This document shows, one piece after another, positions 1 to 11,512 of a stretch of DNA of 64,000 nt; within the stretch, counting starts at the first letter, position 1; every line of letters begins with the position of its first letter. Origin of the DNA: Steromphala cineraria (taxonomy: Eukaryota; Mollusca; Gastropoda; Trochida; Trochidae); contig OU744731.1 of NCBI GenBank assembly GCA_916613615.1, positions 52,428,645-52,492,644 of the forward strand. The letters run 5' to 3'. Under the pieces are notes generated by a model. The model was not told the origin of the DNA. It ran no database searches and saw only the letters and a list, made by a program, of their open reading frames with translations. Made by a program: the position numbers and the translations under genes.

Positions 1-2900
1 GAGGTGAGATCAGGATATGATATTTCATTCACTTCTTTCGGGAGACACAGTAAAACATTTATTTCAGTTATGAAAGTGCCTTACTGCGGTGACTTTTACC
101 TTTCTGCTCGATGTCCCTCCTTCAAGATGGCAGATGTCATTCACAAATATTCAACACATTGACAATTTACACAAATCACAAAAAAAAGACATCAAAAATA
201 TTTTTTAATAATTTTTTAATTTCTGAACACCGACTATATAAATATATACAGACTTTTTACATAAAATATAGACAAAAGGAATTTCAACATTTTTCTTTAT
301 GGTACATCCATATTTACCTATTATGTGCTACCTGCCATTTAGAATTCCAATTAAGCCATATTTACAGATTGATTACGTCATCTATTTATCAACGGGTATT
401 TAGTTTTTATTTGGAAGTTACCTTCAAGTATCAACTTAAACAGGAGATTTACTTGGTCATAACTGTCATATTCATAATTAATATTTTAACATTTTATATA
501 TCAAACATCCCTCTTATCTTTCTATTCCTTTGTGTTATACATACTAAATTTTTGTATTTATTCCCATAGTGATTATATTTCTAAGCTTTTATGCAAGTTT
601 AAATTGTTTATTTTAAAATGATACCAATCGACAGGGTCTTAGCCCACCGCGATGTCTTTCTGAAATAAACAACCAAAGTTACATAAAAAGACCATTTATC
701 CAAATCGGTAATATTTCATGTTTAGATTAATTATTTAATTATTGATTAGTTAGTTTGTCAGCTATTTAGACGGTTAAATATTATGTATTATTATCATATC
801 TGTGAATACATTTAATAATTGATTAGTATACATATTATTTTGTACTTTTTAGTATCTTACTTATCAACCAGTGGTTTCGTGTGGTATAATAATATTTGGG
901 TTGATATCATAATAAGTTTTATTTTATTAAAATTGCAATGTGGCAATAAAGGCTCTTTGTACAATGCAATAGGCTGTTTAATCATAAAAAGTAGGTCAAG
1001 GTCAAATAGAAATTCAAGGTTTGAGCAAGGTCAAGGTCAAATGTGTCATTCGGTCAAATAGGTTATGAATCAGTAAAAGATTTCGAAAAGGGCAATCGAT
1101 ATTATTTAAATTGAGGATCAACACCATTTCAAAAACAACAGAACAACATGAACTTTTCTGTTTATGAAATAAATCAAATGCACGGGCACGTGGCTCCGCT
1201 AGCCGATACACTTCCATATACTATATAGAAACCTATTTCTGTAGTATACAGAGAGGGGTATCTGATAGCGGGGGCCAACGTGCACAGCAACAGTTGAATG
1301 ATCTTGCAAACAATTGAATCTCTATGAATATATTCACACTGGGTATTGAGCTTATATTTGCCTAGTCTACATCTACATTTATATAACTTGTTTACGACGA
1401 AAACAAATATTTGCCATTCAGTTATGATTCATCAGTTTGAAGACGGTGTGTTTTATAATATATATACATAACAATAAAAGGTAACGGACCATACTAATTT
1501 TCAATTTTAAAAGAAATGGATCAAATTATTAACTAAAGATTTTGAAAAATCGGGGTGGTTAACTTATGTTGTTTAAGGGTCGAAGCGCTACAATTCGTTT
1601 TTGTCGTAAACATACTCAAGTTATAGACGATTTATTCTATTATATAATATTTTAATATATAATATATGTATTGTCTCACTCAAAGTCAAACTTTTCACGC
1701 ATTCTTCATTTATACTGCTGTCATACATATAATACTGTTCGGCATTTTCGTTGTTATTCATTTTTCACATTTTTGGTCATTTTGATATTTTAATTGTTTA
1801 TTCTAAGACGGCGGCCTGTGGTTGTTTCCGTCGATCTGTCCTTCGTGACGTCATTGTGGTCCTTCATCGTCAGGTTTATGATACTGCTACTATTGCAAGT
1901 ATTATATTGCAATCACTATAGTTATTTAAGGGAAATTACTAATTGTATTACTTTGGTATTACCTCAATAATTAGTATAGTTAGATCAAAGTTACCAGTAA
2001 TTTTGAAAATTAACGATGTTAGTCGGAATTTGCTCTTCGTGGTCTGCCATCTTGACGCCGCAAAAAATGAACAAACAACTTAGGCATCGAAACTAAATTA
2101 TTGAAAATATTCTAAAAGTCCAAAATCAACACAGCAAAACGAGACAAATAATGAATGAGAAAGTTCTTATCATTTCCCGAGAATGTTTTTATATTTGTTC
2201 ATTAATGCCGAAAAACTATCGAAATTGTATTATACTATAAATTGATATCAGATTTCAAAGTTTTGATACCGAAAATATCATAAAAAGGCATAACAATTTA
2301 ACAAAGCAAAGGCAATAAATCTATGGTATTATGAATTAAAGTTATCATCCAAACTATGTCACGTTTTATTGTGCCGACAATCATCAGATTTGAAAAAGAG
2401 ATTTTGAGTTTTAAATTTTAACAGTTTTGAAAAAAAAATTAATCTGAAGTCAGTCAAGATTTGCGCCGTCAAGTGAATCGTCATTGAACTCACTCTTAAA
2501 TGAGAGAACCACGCAGACCAATTGTCATACATCATTAGTGATCGGTATCATAATTTATTGGGTGGCATTAATATTCCGGGCCATGTATATATGAAATATA
2601 TAAATCATTATATTCAGTAATTTAGGCCCTAGGTATTGAAATGTCTAGACGATACTCAGTCGTGTTGTACATGCGTTTCAGCTTAGCCCTTCAGCAAATT
2701 TCTACATTACACATTTGCGTAATATTGATTTTCGAAAACTGAAGGATTGAATATCACTAACGTTAATTTCTTTTCGTTTCATGCTTCCACTAAGTTTTGA
2801 AATTTTAACACACTGATTTTGACCGTTCTTTCGATTAAGCAGCTTAGTTGGAGATTGCGGAGCAGAGACACCAGCCATGTCTAAATTTATCTGTGGATTT
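1..2900. other. AT-rich stretch without a recognised gene
   Basis: No coding exon, RNA gene or clear transposon end could be supported here. The longest open frame (111-569, plus) is rich in F, I, Y and K, has no domain and looks like chance in AT-rich DNA. Two close copies of the nuclear-receptor-like extended half-site TCAAGGTCA occur at 996-1004 and 1031-1039, and a full CRE palindrome TGACGTCA at 1846-1853. The half-site motif is also common in dispersed molluscan repeats, so no regulatory role is claimed. Confidence 0.5.
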
Positions 2901-2919
2901 ACTCTCGGACCCCCCCTCT

Positions 2920-3319
2920 TTTATTTCTGATCACTTCGGATCTTTTCCTTCTCCGACCGCTCATGTTAAAATATCATATGATAGGTAGAAAATAATAAAG
3001 TAATTATATAAACAAAGGTTTGATTTTTTTCTGACATAGATTTTTTTTTAAAGTGCAGTTAACAGAATTCAACATAGTGCTTAAAGAACGCATTTACATT
3101 TTCAAATAAAAAGATTCAACAACACTTTTGTTTTAAAAGAAAACAAAGAATGATGAAATTCGAGACCCTAGAACTTCAGGAAAATAAAAGAGCGCCTCCT
3201 CATTCTGGGGTCCGGACTCCAGGGCTTCCACCGAAAGGGAATCGGCAAGTAGTGGGTGGCTTCATCGGTTAGAAGCCGCCAGCGCGGAACGACCCTGACC
3301 CTGCTGACCCGAAGCAGTT
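2920..3319 (-). other. Possible 3' exon of the IAP gene
   Basis: On the minus strand a T-rich tract ends in GATTTCAG at 3320, a good splice acceptor, and is followed by a locally GC-rich block (about 3319-3170) unlike the AT-rich surroundings. A candidate polyadenylation signal AATAAA lies at 2925-2920. The block would follow the strong donor at 4130/4129. After the stop codon in the preceding exon it would be 3' UTR. If instead the weaker donor CG/GTGAAC at 4152/4151 were used, the frame would continue for about 18 codons (TASGQQGQGRSALAASNR) to a TGA. No RING motif is visible in any frame. Exon status is inferred from splice signals and composition only. Confidence 0.35.
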
Positions 3320-3799
3320 CTGAAATCAATAAGAATAAATAATTCACTTTTTAAGATTAATTAATCTAATGTGGAAATGAGCCAAATATTGCTGATTATC
3401 AATAACTTTCAACGCTTTGAATTATATTAATGTTATAATAAATGGGATATTTATATTTATATATTAGGGATATTTTACTTATCATGATGAATTATTTATA
3501 GGGTGTCAATGAAGATATATGAATATTCAATTTCTAAAATCTCCATATATCTTTAATTATTTTCGCCCAGTGTAATTGATGTGATTACTGTGTTGTGTAA
3601 TGTCTTAATAATCTATATATTAAGGATTAATATTTTCTGTGCAGAAATTGTTCATTAATTATTTCATTATTCCCTCAATATTCATTTTAACCTTACTTCG
3701 TCCATCCATTAATGTTAGTCATCCTCTCTATTTTTTCACCCACAACCATTCTCTCATTTTACTCGTCTTAAATAAAGAAGTAGACTCGCTCTATCAAAC

Positions 3800-3985
3800 A
3801 CACACCATGACAACCCTCTTTCCGCTTCATTCACTCATTCCATCTATCACACTGAGTCGACTAGTCGTTCATTCGTCACTTCTATTAGCACAACACACAT
3901 CATGACAACCCTCTTTCCGCTTCATTCATTCATTTCATCTATCACACTGAGTCGTTCATTCGTCACTTCTTAATTCTATTAACAG
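3800..3985. repeat. Two-copy direct repeat, about 95-bp period
   Basis: The motif CATGACAACCCTCTTTCCGC recurs at 3806 and 3901, followed in both copies by matching pyrimidine-rich sequence ending near TCGTCACTTCT. The second copy has small internal deletions. It lies inside the inferred terminal intron of the IAP gene and looks like a simple local duplication. Confidence 0.7.
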
Positions 3986-4147
3986 AACACACATCACAAC
4001 AGTTGTCCCAGGACACCGAATCCACATCACAACTCCCCAGGAATCCATTGACAGGGAAGTTGTTAGCTTATCACATGCTGCCAGCACAGCACTATAAATA
4101 AAACAGTGGAGGAGTGGCTTGTAACTCACCTCGCTTAGTCAAGCTGT

Positions 4148-4938
4148 TCACCGATCGTCCATATCGAGCAACGTTTCCATCAGCTGTGTAGCAGATGGGC
4201 TTTCTAGTCCTTCGTCTTTCCTAACTCTATACGCCTCCTTCACCTGATCAACTGAGTAATCCCCCATTTCCATAACAGCCTGAACAGCAATGCTAGCCAT
4301 AACATCGTCACTCGAATCTTCAGACGCTTGAGAAATTATTTGATCTCCTGTCGCAGAGGAAACGCCCCCAACCGCACCGTCAACTTCAATGTCGTGATTA
4401 AACGTCGGCAGCGTCACAGAGTCCGCTTTACGGCTAGAGCTACAGTCAAAGAATTTAGAATTTTCAAACTCAATTTTCAACCTTTCCTCTCGCTCCCAAT
4501 CTTCAATTTCTCCCCTCATACCTTCAACATCTAACTGTTGCACAAATGGACAATGTTCCGACCACTGACGATGCGCACAAGGGGGATAATCGTCGGTGTC
4601 CCAATCACGCAAAGTAACGCCACAATGGAAACAGCGGGCTCGATCCGCGGATCCGATATAAAAAAACCCGGATCGAGCCATCATGTCGGGCTTTTGAGCT
4701 ACACATTTCAGGGGCCAAGAGTCGAAACTTCTCAATCTTGATTCATAGTCCGCATAGTTTGTGTATTTTACCGTAAGAATTTTCTTTGGTTTGGGAGGGG
4801 CCTTAATCTGGGGGAAATAGGTCAACATGAATTCACAATCCGGTGCATATTTCTTGTGAGCTGTTAAGGGATCCTCCTCTTCTTGCCAGTTGTAAAGACG
4901 GATTCCACATGACTGACACTCCACCTTGTCAGCGATTC
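4148..4938 (-). CDS. Inhibitor of apoptosis protein, exon with BIR1 end, BIR2 and UBA
   Basis: Second coding exon of an IAP-family gene; these proteins bind and restrain caspases or act in death and immune signalling in the cytosol. Joined to the exon at 5551-5752, the protein is 330 residues. BIR1 zinc ligands are C75, C78, H95 and C102 and BIR2 ligands are C170, C173, H190 and C197, both with the exact C-x2-C-x16-H-x6-C spacing. BIR2 has the hallmark GFFYIGSADRARCFHCG. A C-terminal stretch (about 278-328, with MEMGDYSVDQVKEAYRVRK) resembles the UBA domain of XIAP/cIAP proteins, which binds ubiquitin. The acceptor TTTTTAATCAG ends at 4939. The frame stops at TGA 4150-4148 right after the UBA, so the usual C-terminal RING is absent. 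The donor GCGAG/GTGAGT lies only 18 nt beyond the stop. It could be a RING-less family member, an isoform, or a frame-disrupted copy. Confidence 0.92.
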
Positions 4939-5084
4939 CTGATTAAAAATATTAAACGGTCAATTAACTTTTCTAAACCTCCCTTAGGAAATTTTGTCAC
5001 ATAACACTTAGCTGTTAACAAATTTAACATAACATAATAATAATAATATGATCACAAAAAGATAATGTTGAAAATTTATAAAAT

Positions 5085-5275
5085 AGAATGAGTGAATGAA
5101 TGAATGAAGGAATGAATGAATGAATGAAGTAATGAATGAATGAAGGAATGAATATTCAATTATTAGTGCATGATGGTTTAATCATCATTCAAGATTATGT
5201 TCAGGTTGACTTCCAATATCATCAACCGAATGAATGAATGAATGAATGAGTAAATGAAATTATGAATGAATAAAT
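5085..5275. repeat. Degenerate (GAAT)n tetranucleotide tracts in IAP intron
   Basis: Two GAATGAAT-type runs, about 5088-5157 and 5228-5272, interrupted by a short AT-rich spacer, lie in the 612-bp intron (4939-5550) between the two IAP coding exons. They are ordinary microsatellite sequence. Confidence 0.85.
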
Positions 5276-5550
5276 ATTCAAAAATATTCTTCTGGTTGAA
5301 TTTCAATGTATCAATACTAATATACATAAATACTTGGATACTGAATGTTGTGGATTTGTAGCAAATCATAAACTTATAATAATAATGTTTTTGTTATAAA
5401 AACAAAAACTTCTCAACTCTTCAAAGTCAATATATCCATAAAGCAACAAATTCATTCTGTTTACAAAGTAATTGCATTATGTAAACAAAAAATTATTTTC
5501 TGTTTCTAATAACATATTTTACATTTAATACGGTATTTAAATCTATTTAC

Positions 5551-5752
5551 CAGTGTGAATAAATCCTGCAGTTGCAAGTTGAAGTGAACTTTTCTTGCTA
5601 TTCCATTGCCTGTACGTATCGAGTCGACGCTTCAACCGTTCGGCGTCAGTTGAGGGAACAATGGCTGGTTCGTACTTGGCAGTTTGAACTGGGAAAGCCG
5701 CTTGGATCGGTGCAGCCCCGTCCGTTTCGTAAACATTTCGACAGTCTTCCAT
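5551..5752 (-). CDS. Inhibitor of apoptosis protein, first coding exon
   Basis: Encodes the N-terminus and first part of BIR1 (ERLKRRLDTYRQW...TAGFIHT). The chosen start is ATG at 5752-5750. The frame is open further upstream, but a strong acceptor (TTTTATCGCAG, ending at 5765) precedes it by 12 nt, implying an upstream non-coding exon. The exon ends CACACTG/GTAAAT (intron from 5550). Joining phase 1 to the next exon at 4938 rebuilds the BIR core GFIHTGIADKVECQSCG without any frame break, which is strong evidence for the splice. Residues 1-38 before the BIR have no recognisable domain. Confidence 0.88.
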
Positions 5753-5891
5753 CACTAGAACCGACTGCGATAAAACAGCCAACTAGTTTGGGGCGGTTAA
5801 CCGTCAGGAGCGTTATATATCCGAAGACAAATCTTCTTTCAGTGCCAGCTCAAAATTTACCTCTTATGTGTAGACGAGAATATGTAGGTCA

Positions 5892-5903
5892 CACGCATGC
5901 GCA
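5892..5903 (-). promoter_or_regulatory. NRF-1-like site upstream of the IAP gene
   Basis: Read on the minus strand the sequence is TGCGCATGCGTG, one mismatch from the NRF-1 (alpha-Pal) consensus YGCGCAYGCGCR. It lies about 140 bp upstream of the IAP start codon, in the region where an upstream untranslated exon or promoter is expected. The position is suggestive; no start site is visible in the sequence itself. Confidence 0.25.
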
Positions 5904-5909
5904 CTAATG

Positions 5910-8900
5910 ATAAAGCTATAAATAAAAATACGGAAAATCCAACTCTTACTATTTTTAGAAAGGGGAACCACCTAACAAACTAGTTCACATTCAATAATGG
6001 CCTAGTTGTGCTGATATAGCGTGTTTACAAACAGCTTATAAATGTCAAGCTTCAGGAAACGTGGTATCGTATTAGAGTTTTACATCGATTGGCTGGATTC
6101 GGAAGATTTGAACAGGTGATTTTTTAGTTTCCTAATCTATTTGGGTGCATTAAAATCGAAATTTCCAAGTTTTATCAAAATGAGATTTTTTAATTCAAAC
6201 AGACGGTATTTGAAACCATAATTTGTAATATAATATCCACAATAAAATTATAATTCATTTAATCAAAATGATTTTTATGATGTAGATAACACGAAAATAC
6301 TATGTTCACGTTTTGAAAATTCCCTATTATTCTGCCGTTCACCGAATAGTTAAAGTCATATTCTTCATAATCATATGCATAATTTGACTCCCTGTCCATG
6401 CTATGGATTGATACGCTATGTACACAAGTTTTTGGGTTTTTTTTATTTCATGTTAAGAAGAAAACCCCCTTAGTTCCCAATGCTATCTGAACCACTCACG
6501 GAAAACAAACCAAACAAAGGAAACGTCGGAGTATCATATCAACGGTATGATAGTTACGATAGGCTTGTGTATGTAGGTGTTTTGAGGAAATGCCTGACGT
6601 TTTGAATCACGATCCCGGTTGAAAAATAGGGGTTTTTGGGGTACTTGAAATACTTCGAGTTCTTTAATATTTGGAGTACATTTATACTTGGAAAACTTAG
6701 AACTTGAAGTATCTTGAGTAGTTTAGCGCGTTAGAAATGGACTCATTATTATTATTACTAGGTCCTCTTAACCTGGCAATAAAATGAGCATTTTCCCCCT
6801 TGGGTTAAACAAATTACAAAAAAAATGAGTTAGATGTAAACAAAAAAGTGAAATTAATAGTCTTATTGATTTTAAAATTTCGGCTCTCCACGCCAAACCA
6901 TAAGTTTAGTTTCTTTTTGAATCCGTTTAATCTAAGTAAGTTCAATCTTTGTACATGTATTATCTTATTGGTCTGCTGTACTCTGAACTTAACATATCAT
7001 GTGATTCGTATCGTATCATGTGATTCCTATCATATCATGTGATTCACATGTAACTGTTCTATATTGCAAATGAATATGTGTTAAGTCAACTGTAAGCCAA
7101 AAATGGGATTTGTAGATTCAGGAATAAGTTAGCCGTGTGCAAAAACAAATGATAGAAATAAATAATTCATGTACTTTGCTCTCAAAAAAAGGAAATATAT
7201 CACAATCAAATATGCATGAATGGATACTATAATCATTTATATATATATATATATGATGAATAAAATACTTCAGACGACACTTGCTGTAGGTATCATTTTA
7301 ATGATGACTGGATGCGTCGCATTTCGACTTGATAACAAGTCTTTTCAACAGTGTGGAGGTCTCACAACATGGCAAATATATAGGTAGACATGCATAACGT
7401 TTTAACAATGTACAATAGACGTTGATTAATTGGTGACTTTTGTTCCCGTTTTTGCACTGAGTATATATATATATATATTATCCAAGTTTTAGATGCTTTC
7501 ATTGTGTTGGCTACGAAAAATTAACTAATTGTCATCAGTACCAGCTCTGTCGCACGTGTTGTTGGTGTACGCTTGTAAAGTAAACGAAATGCATTCAATT
7601 TGGCTCTTACAAGCAGAATTAGAATTGTTTCTGTACCTGCACATCTATTCGACAAGATTTAATGAAATTTGGCAAATGCCTTCTTAAAGGATTAGGAAAT
7701 CAAGTCCTAAATTGTGAAGTTGCAATTATTTCTAGTTTTTATGTAAACAAACATTTTTTTAACAGTTTTGTGATATTTATCACCGCTATTAACGATAATC
7801 ACTGAACTGTTCAGCTGTAACACTTATTTATTGCCATAACTAGGCCTGTGCATCGAGTAAGGTCTATACTTTCACTAAATAGTACTAAACTAAAAGTATA
7901 ATTACCCAATTCTTAGATTGAAGATAGCAAATTAGAAAAAAATGTCGAACACATGGCCTCTGACATAGCACTCTGACATTGACTAGCGTACACTTTCGCT
8001 CTTACAAGCAAACTTAGACGTACACGTTCACACGGGGTGATATAAAGCCGTTGCCGTGATAGGGTAAATCAAAAGAGAAAACTTTCAATTTCAATATTTA
8101 GTCAATATAGTCAATTGATTGAGGAATTTTCAAGGTCGTGAGAGAACGTTTCATGTGACATTTTAATGTCTATTCAGTTCATTGCAGATACAGATAGTGT
8201 AGTTTTCAAATTGTGTAAGTATTGGTACTAAAATTAACGAGTTGCTGACTTTTGTTCCCGTTTTTGCACTGAGTACATAAAGTTTGGGGATTAGCTTTTA
8301 CCGTGTACTTTAAACTTCGCACCTTGTACTAGACTCATATTCAGTCTCTGAAAAATAATAATTCTCCACAAAAAAAATTTTTATTAAATGAAAGGAGCCT
8401 CAGAGACTTGGAAATGTAGTTCACTGCAGATCTAGACTTGCTTTTATAGAGGTTTTGTTAGGTTCAAATAATAGTAAGTACATTCTGAGTGTAAGACAAA
8501 CCTCGTATCTGATGTACGGTTTATTTCTAATACAAGATAGAGGGCTTATCGATTGATCAGGTTTATGATATATATAGTGCTGACAAGAAATTGATTATAC
8601 CTATCAATCAAGGTGCAAATCAATTTGGTTATCGTTATTGACTCAAATGTTTATCACTTTTATCAGTAGGCCTAATTTTTTTTTCATTGTCCTTTCCTCG
8701 GAAATATGAACACTCAATTTTTTCCGACAATGTTATCGCATATCACACATCATATATCACACATCACATATGACAAATCGCTTATCACATATCACATAAT
8801 TTGATCACATATCACATACCACAAGTCACACATCACAAGTCATATGTTACTATCACATATTATGTTAACTACCAACTGCATCAATCTCAAATCTCATTAT

Positions 8901-10825
8901 ATGATTAAAAGTCTAATCCTTCATTCGTATCCGAATCTTTTTTATGAGTTACAATCCAATTGAAGCCTTGGAAAATTATCAAAGGCTTGATTTTAGAAGA
9001 TCACACCAATCTCATTAAAATAAAATTTTAATGTTCTACACAACTACGATTTTACGAATACAGCATAATTCACATCTTTTTAAATGCGTTACATCTAAAT
9101 GTTGAAACCAAATTATATTGACCAACATGATCAAAACATAAACACTAAGTTCGTACAAATAACTTATTCAGCTTAAGTTTATATTTACCAATAGCTAAAA
9201 AATATCTAAACTGGCTTTTAGTCTTCAAACAGTGCTCGCTGTTATTGCAAAGGTTGGTATAGAAAAATAATATTATTTTGAACGAAATATGATCTTTAAA
9301 GCCAAGTATTTGTCCTGGGAATATTAGTTCAATAAGTAACATTCCAACCAAAGCCCTATATATGGTATTATAATTGCTTGTCAACATGTCATGATATGCA
9401 ATAAGGTTTAGCAATACCCGAAAGGTCCATAAGTGTATGTTTGTTCACTAGTAAGCTTTATATTTAGAATTTCTTTAGAAGTACCTTACGTTGTATAAGT
9501 TAACTATAGGCTCTGATTGCACGTTCCGTCCTCCTCACCCATTTACAACATTCCATCGCTCCTTTGTCCTCGAAAACCTCTCTGAGAAAGTGACGTGTAT
9601 ATTTTCTTAGTCACTGCCTTTAGAAAGTAAGGGGTCCATTAAAGGGACGCTGCCACCAGGTCGTAGACTTAATACATCGACACAAGTCTCAAGAGTATTT
9701 ATCTGTATGCATTTATCCTTCAACAGTTGGTTACATTGATATTTATCAGCATCAACAGCCAAAGATAAAAACGAATTTGCTCAGTTGTACAACGAAGGCG
9801 CTAACTGCATTGGTATGGATTTTACCTGTGTATTGCTTTTCTGAATATCGAGCCCACAACAGACTGGATCTCCATTTTTTATAAGCTTGCAGATGCAAAA
9901 ATTAGACATTTAGTCCCTGAAAAAAAAGAGTTCTTTACTAATTTTATCATTTTGATTTTTTATTTAATAAGAAATAAAAAGAAGCCCTGAACATTACCTA
10001 AAGCTGAGCATACCCAAGAATTAGGGACATTCCCAAGGGAGGTAATTTATCGACCATTCGAAGCGCCAGTGTACGTAAAATCTGCGTATATTACATTTCA
10101 AGGGAGACAACTCCTTCGGGCGTTCTGACAAAAGCCAATGATTTTATTTGGAATAACGTTTCACACAAATTTCTGTGAATACTTGTGAATGATCAATTCG
10201 TTTTAGGTGATATTGATATAAACACACATATTAGTTTTTGTGTAACATGTTTCACCTAATGTATTTCGTTTCTTATAGACATGCATGAAATATGATTACA
10301 TTCACAGACAAATAAGGCATCCAAAGTGTGTTTTCTATTACCAATATGTCATAAGGTGGTACATTTAGTGACAAAATAGTAATGCTTGTGTGTGAATTGT
10401 AATTCCCATGCCTGTTATTTTCACTTTATGAACCGATCGGGCCATATAGAAATTTGTTGAGAGTGATTTCACTATCCTAAAACACATATACAAGCCTTTT
10501 AAAATAACAACCAATTAAAAGGTACCGGTAAGTTGAAACAGCAATTTACAGCAAACATCAATGTGATCCAATAACACATGTAAGTGATACATGTTATTCA
10601 AATAAAGTTGAAATGTCCGTTTTTGTATCCAGACCTTGTGCATGTCTCCTAAAGAACAATGAAAGCTTCCTTCAAATAAAATGCTTATATTCTATTGTTG
10701 CAACACGTTCTCAAGTGTTTATTAAGTCACATTTAGAAAATGAGTGGGAAAAGCCCATCATTATCTGTTAATTTAACCGCCAGAACATTAATAGTTTAAC
10801 ATGCACAAAGTAATGAGAACATATT
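5910..10825. other. Unassigned AT-rich region with small duplications
   Basis: No gene is supported. Contents seen: three copies of TATCATGTGATTC with about 21-bp spacing at 6997-7047; (AT)n runs near 7236-7254 and 7459-7480; a pair of similar segments at about 7429-7465 and 8233-8275 sharing GACTTTTGTTCCCG and TTGCACTGAGTA; a degenerate CACATATCA-type tract at about 8740-8860; and a segment at about 8355-8460 whose parts recur at 12873-12960 and 14535-14580, so it belongs to a dispersed repeat family. Confidence 0.5.
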
Positions 10826-11512
10826 TAGCTCATCTGGCCTGTAAGGCCCGATGGGCTTATGGCATGGCATGGTGTCCGGCGTCCATCCGTCCGTCCGTCC
10901 ATCCGTCCGTCCGTAAACTTTGTGGAATTTCGACTTCTTCTCCAGAACCATAAGGCCTAGAAACCTAAAACTTTGTGTACATACTCCTTGGCTAGTGAGG
11001 ATTAAAAATTGTAGCTTTGGTGGCCCTGTGACCCCTAATAAGGGCCACAGGGGCCACGTCCTAAAAACCTATTTTCATCTTCTTCTCCAGAACCATGAGG
11101 CCTAGAAACCAGAAACTTTGTGTACAGACTCCTTGACTAGTGAGGATTAAAAATTGTAGCTTTGGTGGCCCTGTGACCCCTAATAAGGACTACAGGGTCA
11201 CGCCCTAAAAACCTATTTTCATCTTCTTCTCCAGAACCATGAGGCCTAGAAAGCTGAAACTTTGTGTACAGACTCCTTGAGTAGTGAGGATTATGAATTG
11301 TAGCTTTGGTGGCCCTGTGACCCCTAATAAGGGCCACAGGGGCCACGCCCTAAAAAACTATTTTCATCTTCTTCCCCAGAACCATGAAGCCTAGAAAGCT
11401 GACATTTTGTGTACAAACTCCTTGACTGATGAGGATTATGAATTGTAGCTTTGGTGACCCTGTTGCCCCTAATATATGTAAAGCATAATTGATAATGAAG
11501 CCTGATGAGCTA
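10826..11512. mobile_element. Non-autonomous element with terminal inverted repeats
   Basis: The ends are TAGCTCATCTGGC (10826-10838) and GCCTGATGAGCTA (11500-11512), inverted repeats matching at 12 of 13 positions. Inside the left end are a short GGCC hairpin and a (CCGT)n run at about 10883-10915. The rest is tandem repeat (separate entry). No transposase frame is present, so movement would depend on an enzyme supplied elsewhere. Elements beginning with a similar AGCTCA-type end and a GTCCGTCCGTC run are familiar in bivalve genomes; the family name is not assigned here. No clear target duplication was found. Confidence 0.65.
10933..11500. repeat. Internal tandem repeat, about 145-bp unit
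   Basis: The marker CTTCTTCTCCAGAACCAT recurs at 10933, 11079 and 11223 and, with one change, at 11368, giving spacings of 146, 144 and 145 bp and just under four copies. Each unit also carries ACTTTGTGTACA and a GGCCCTGTGACCCCTAATAA block. Several short minus- and plus-strand frames here reflect the repeat and are not considered genes. Confidence 0.85.

Noticed and set aside
111..569. 152-codon open frame
   Set aside because: Composition follows the AT-rich background, with no domain, start context or splice sites.
996..1039. Paired TCAAGGTCA nuclear-receptor-like half-sites
   Set aside because: Similar GGTCAAGGTCA motifs are frequent in dispersed molluscan repeats and there is no gene nearby to regulate.
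11137..11346. Minus-strand frame in the 145-bp repeats
   Set aside because: It is a translation of the tandem repeat inside the mobile element.
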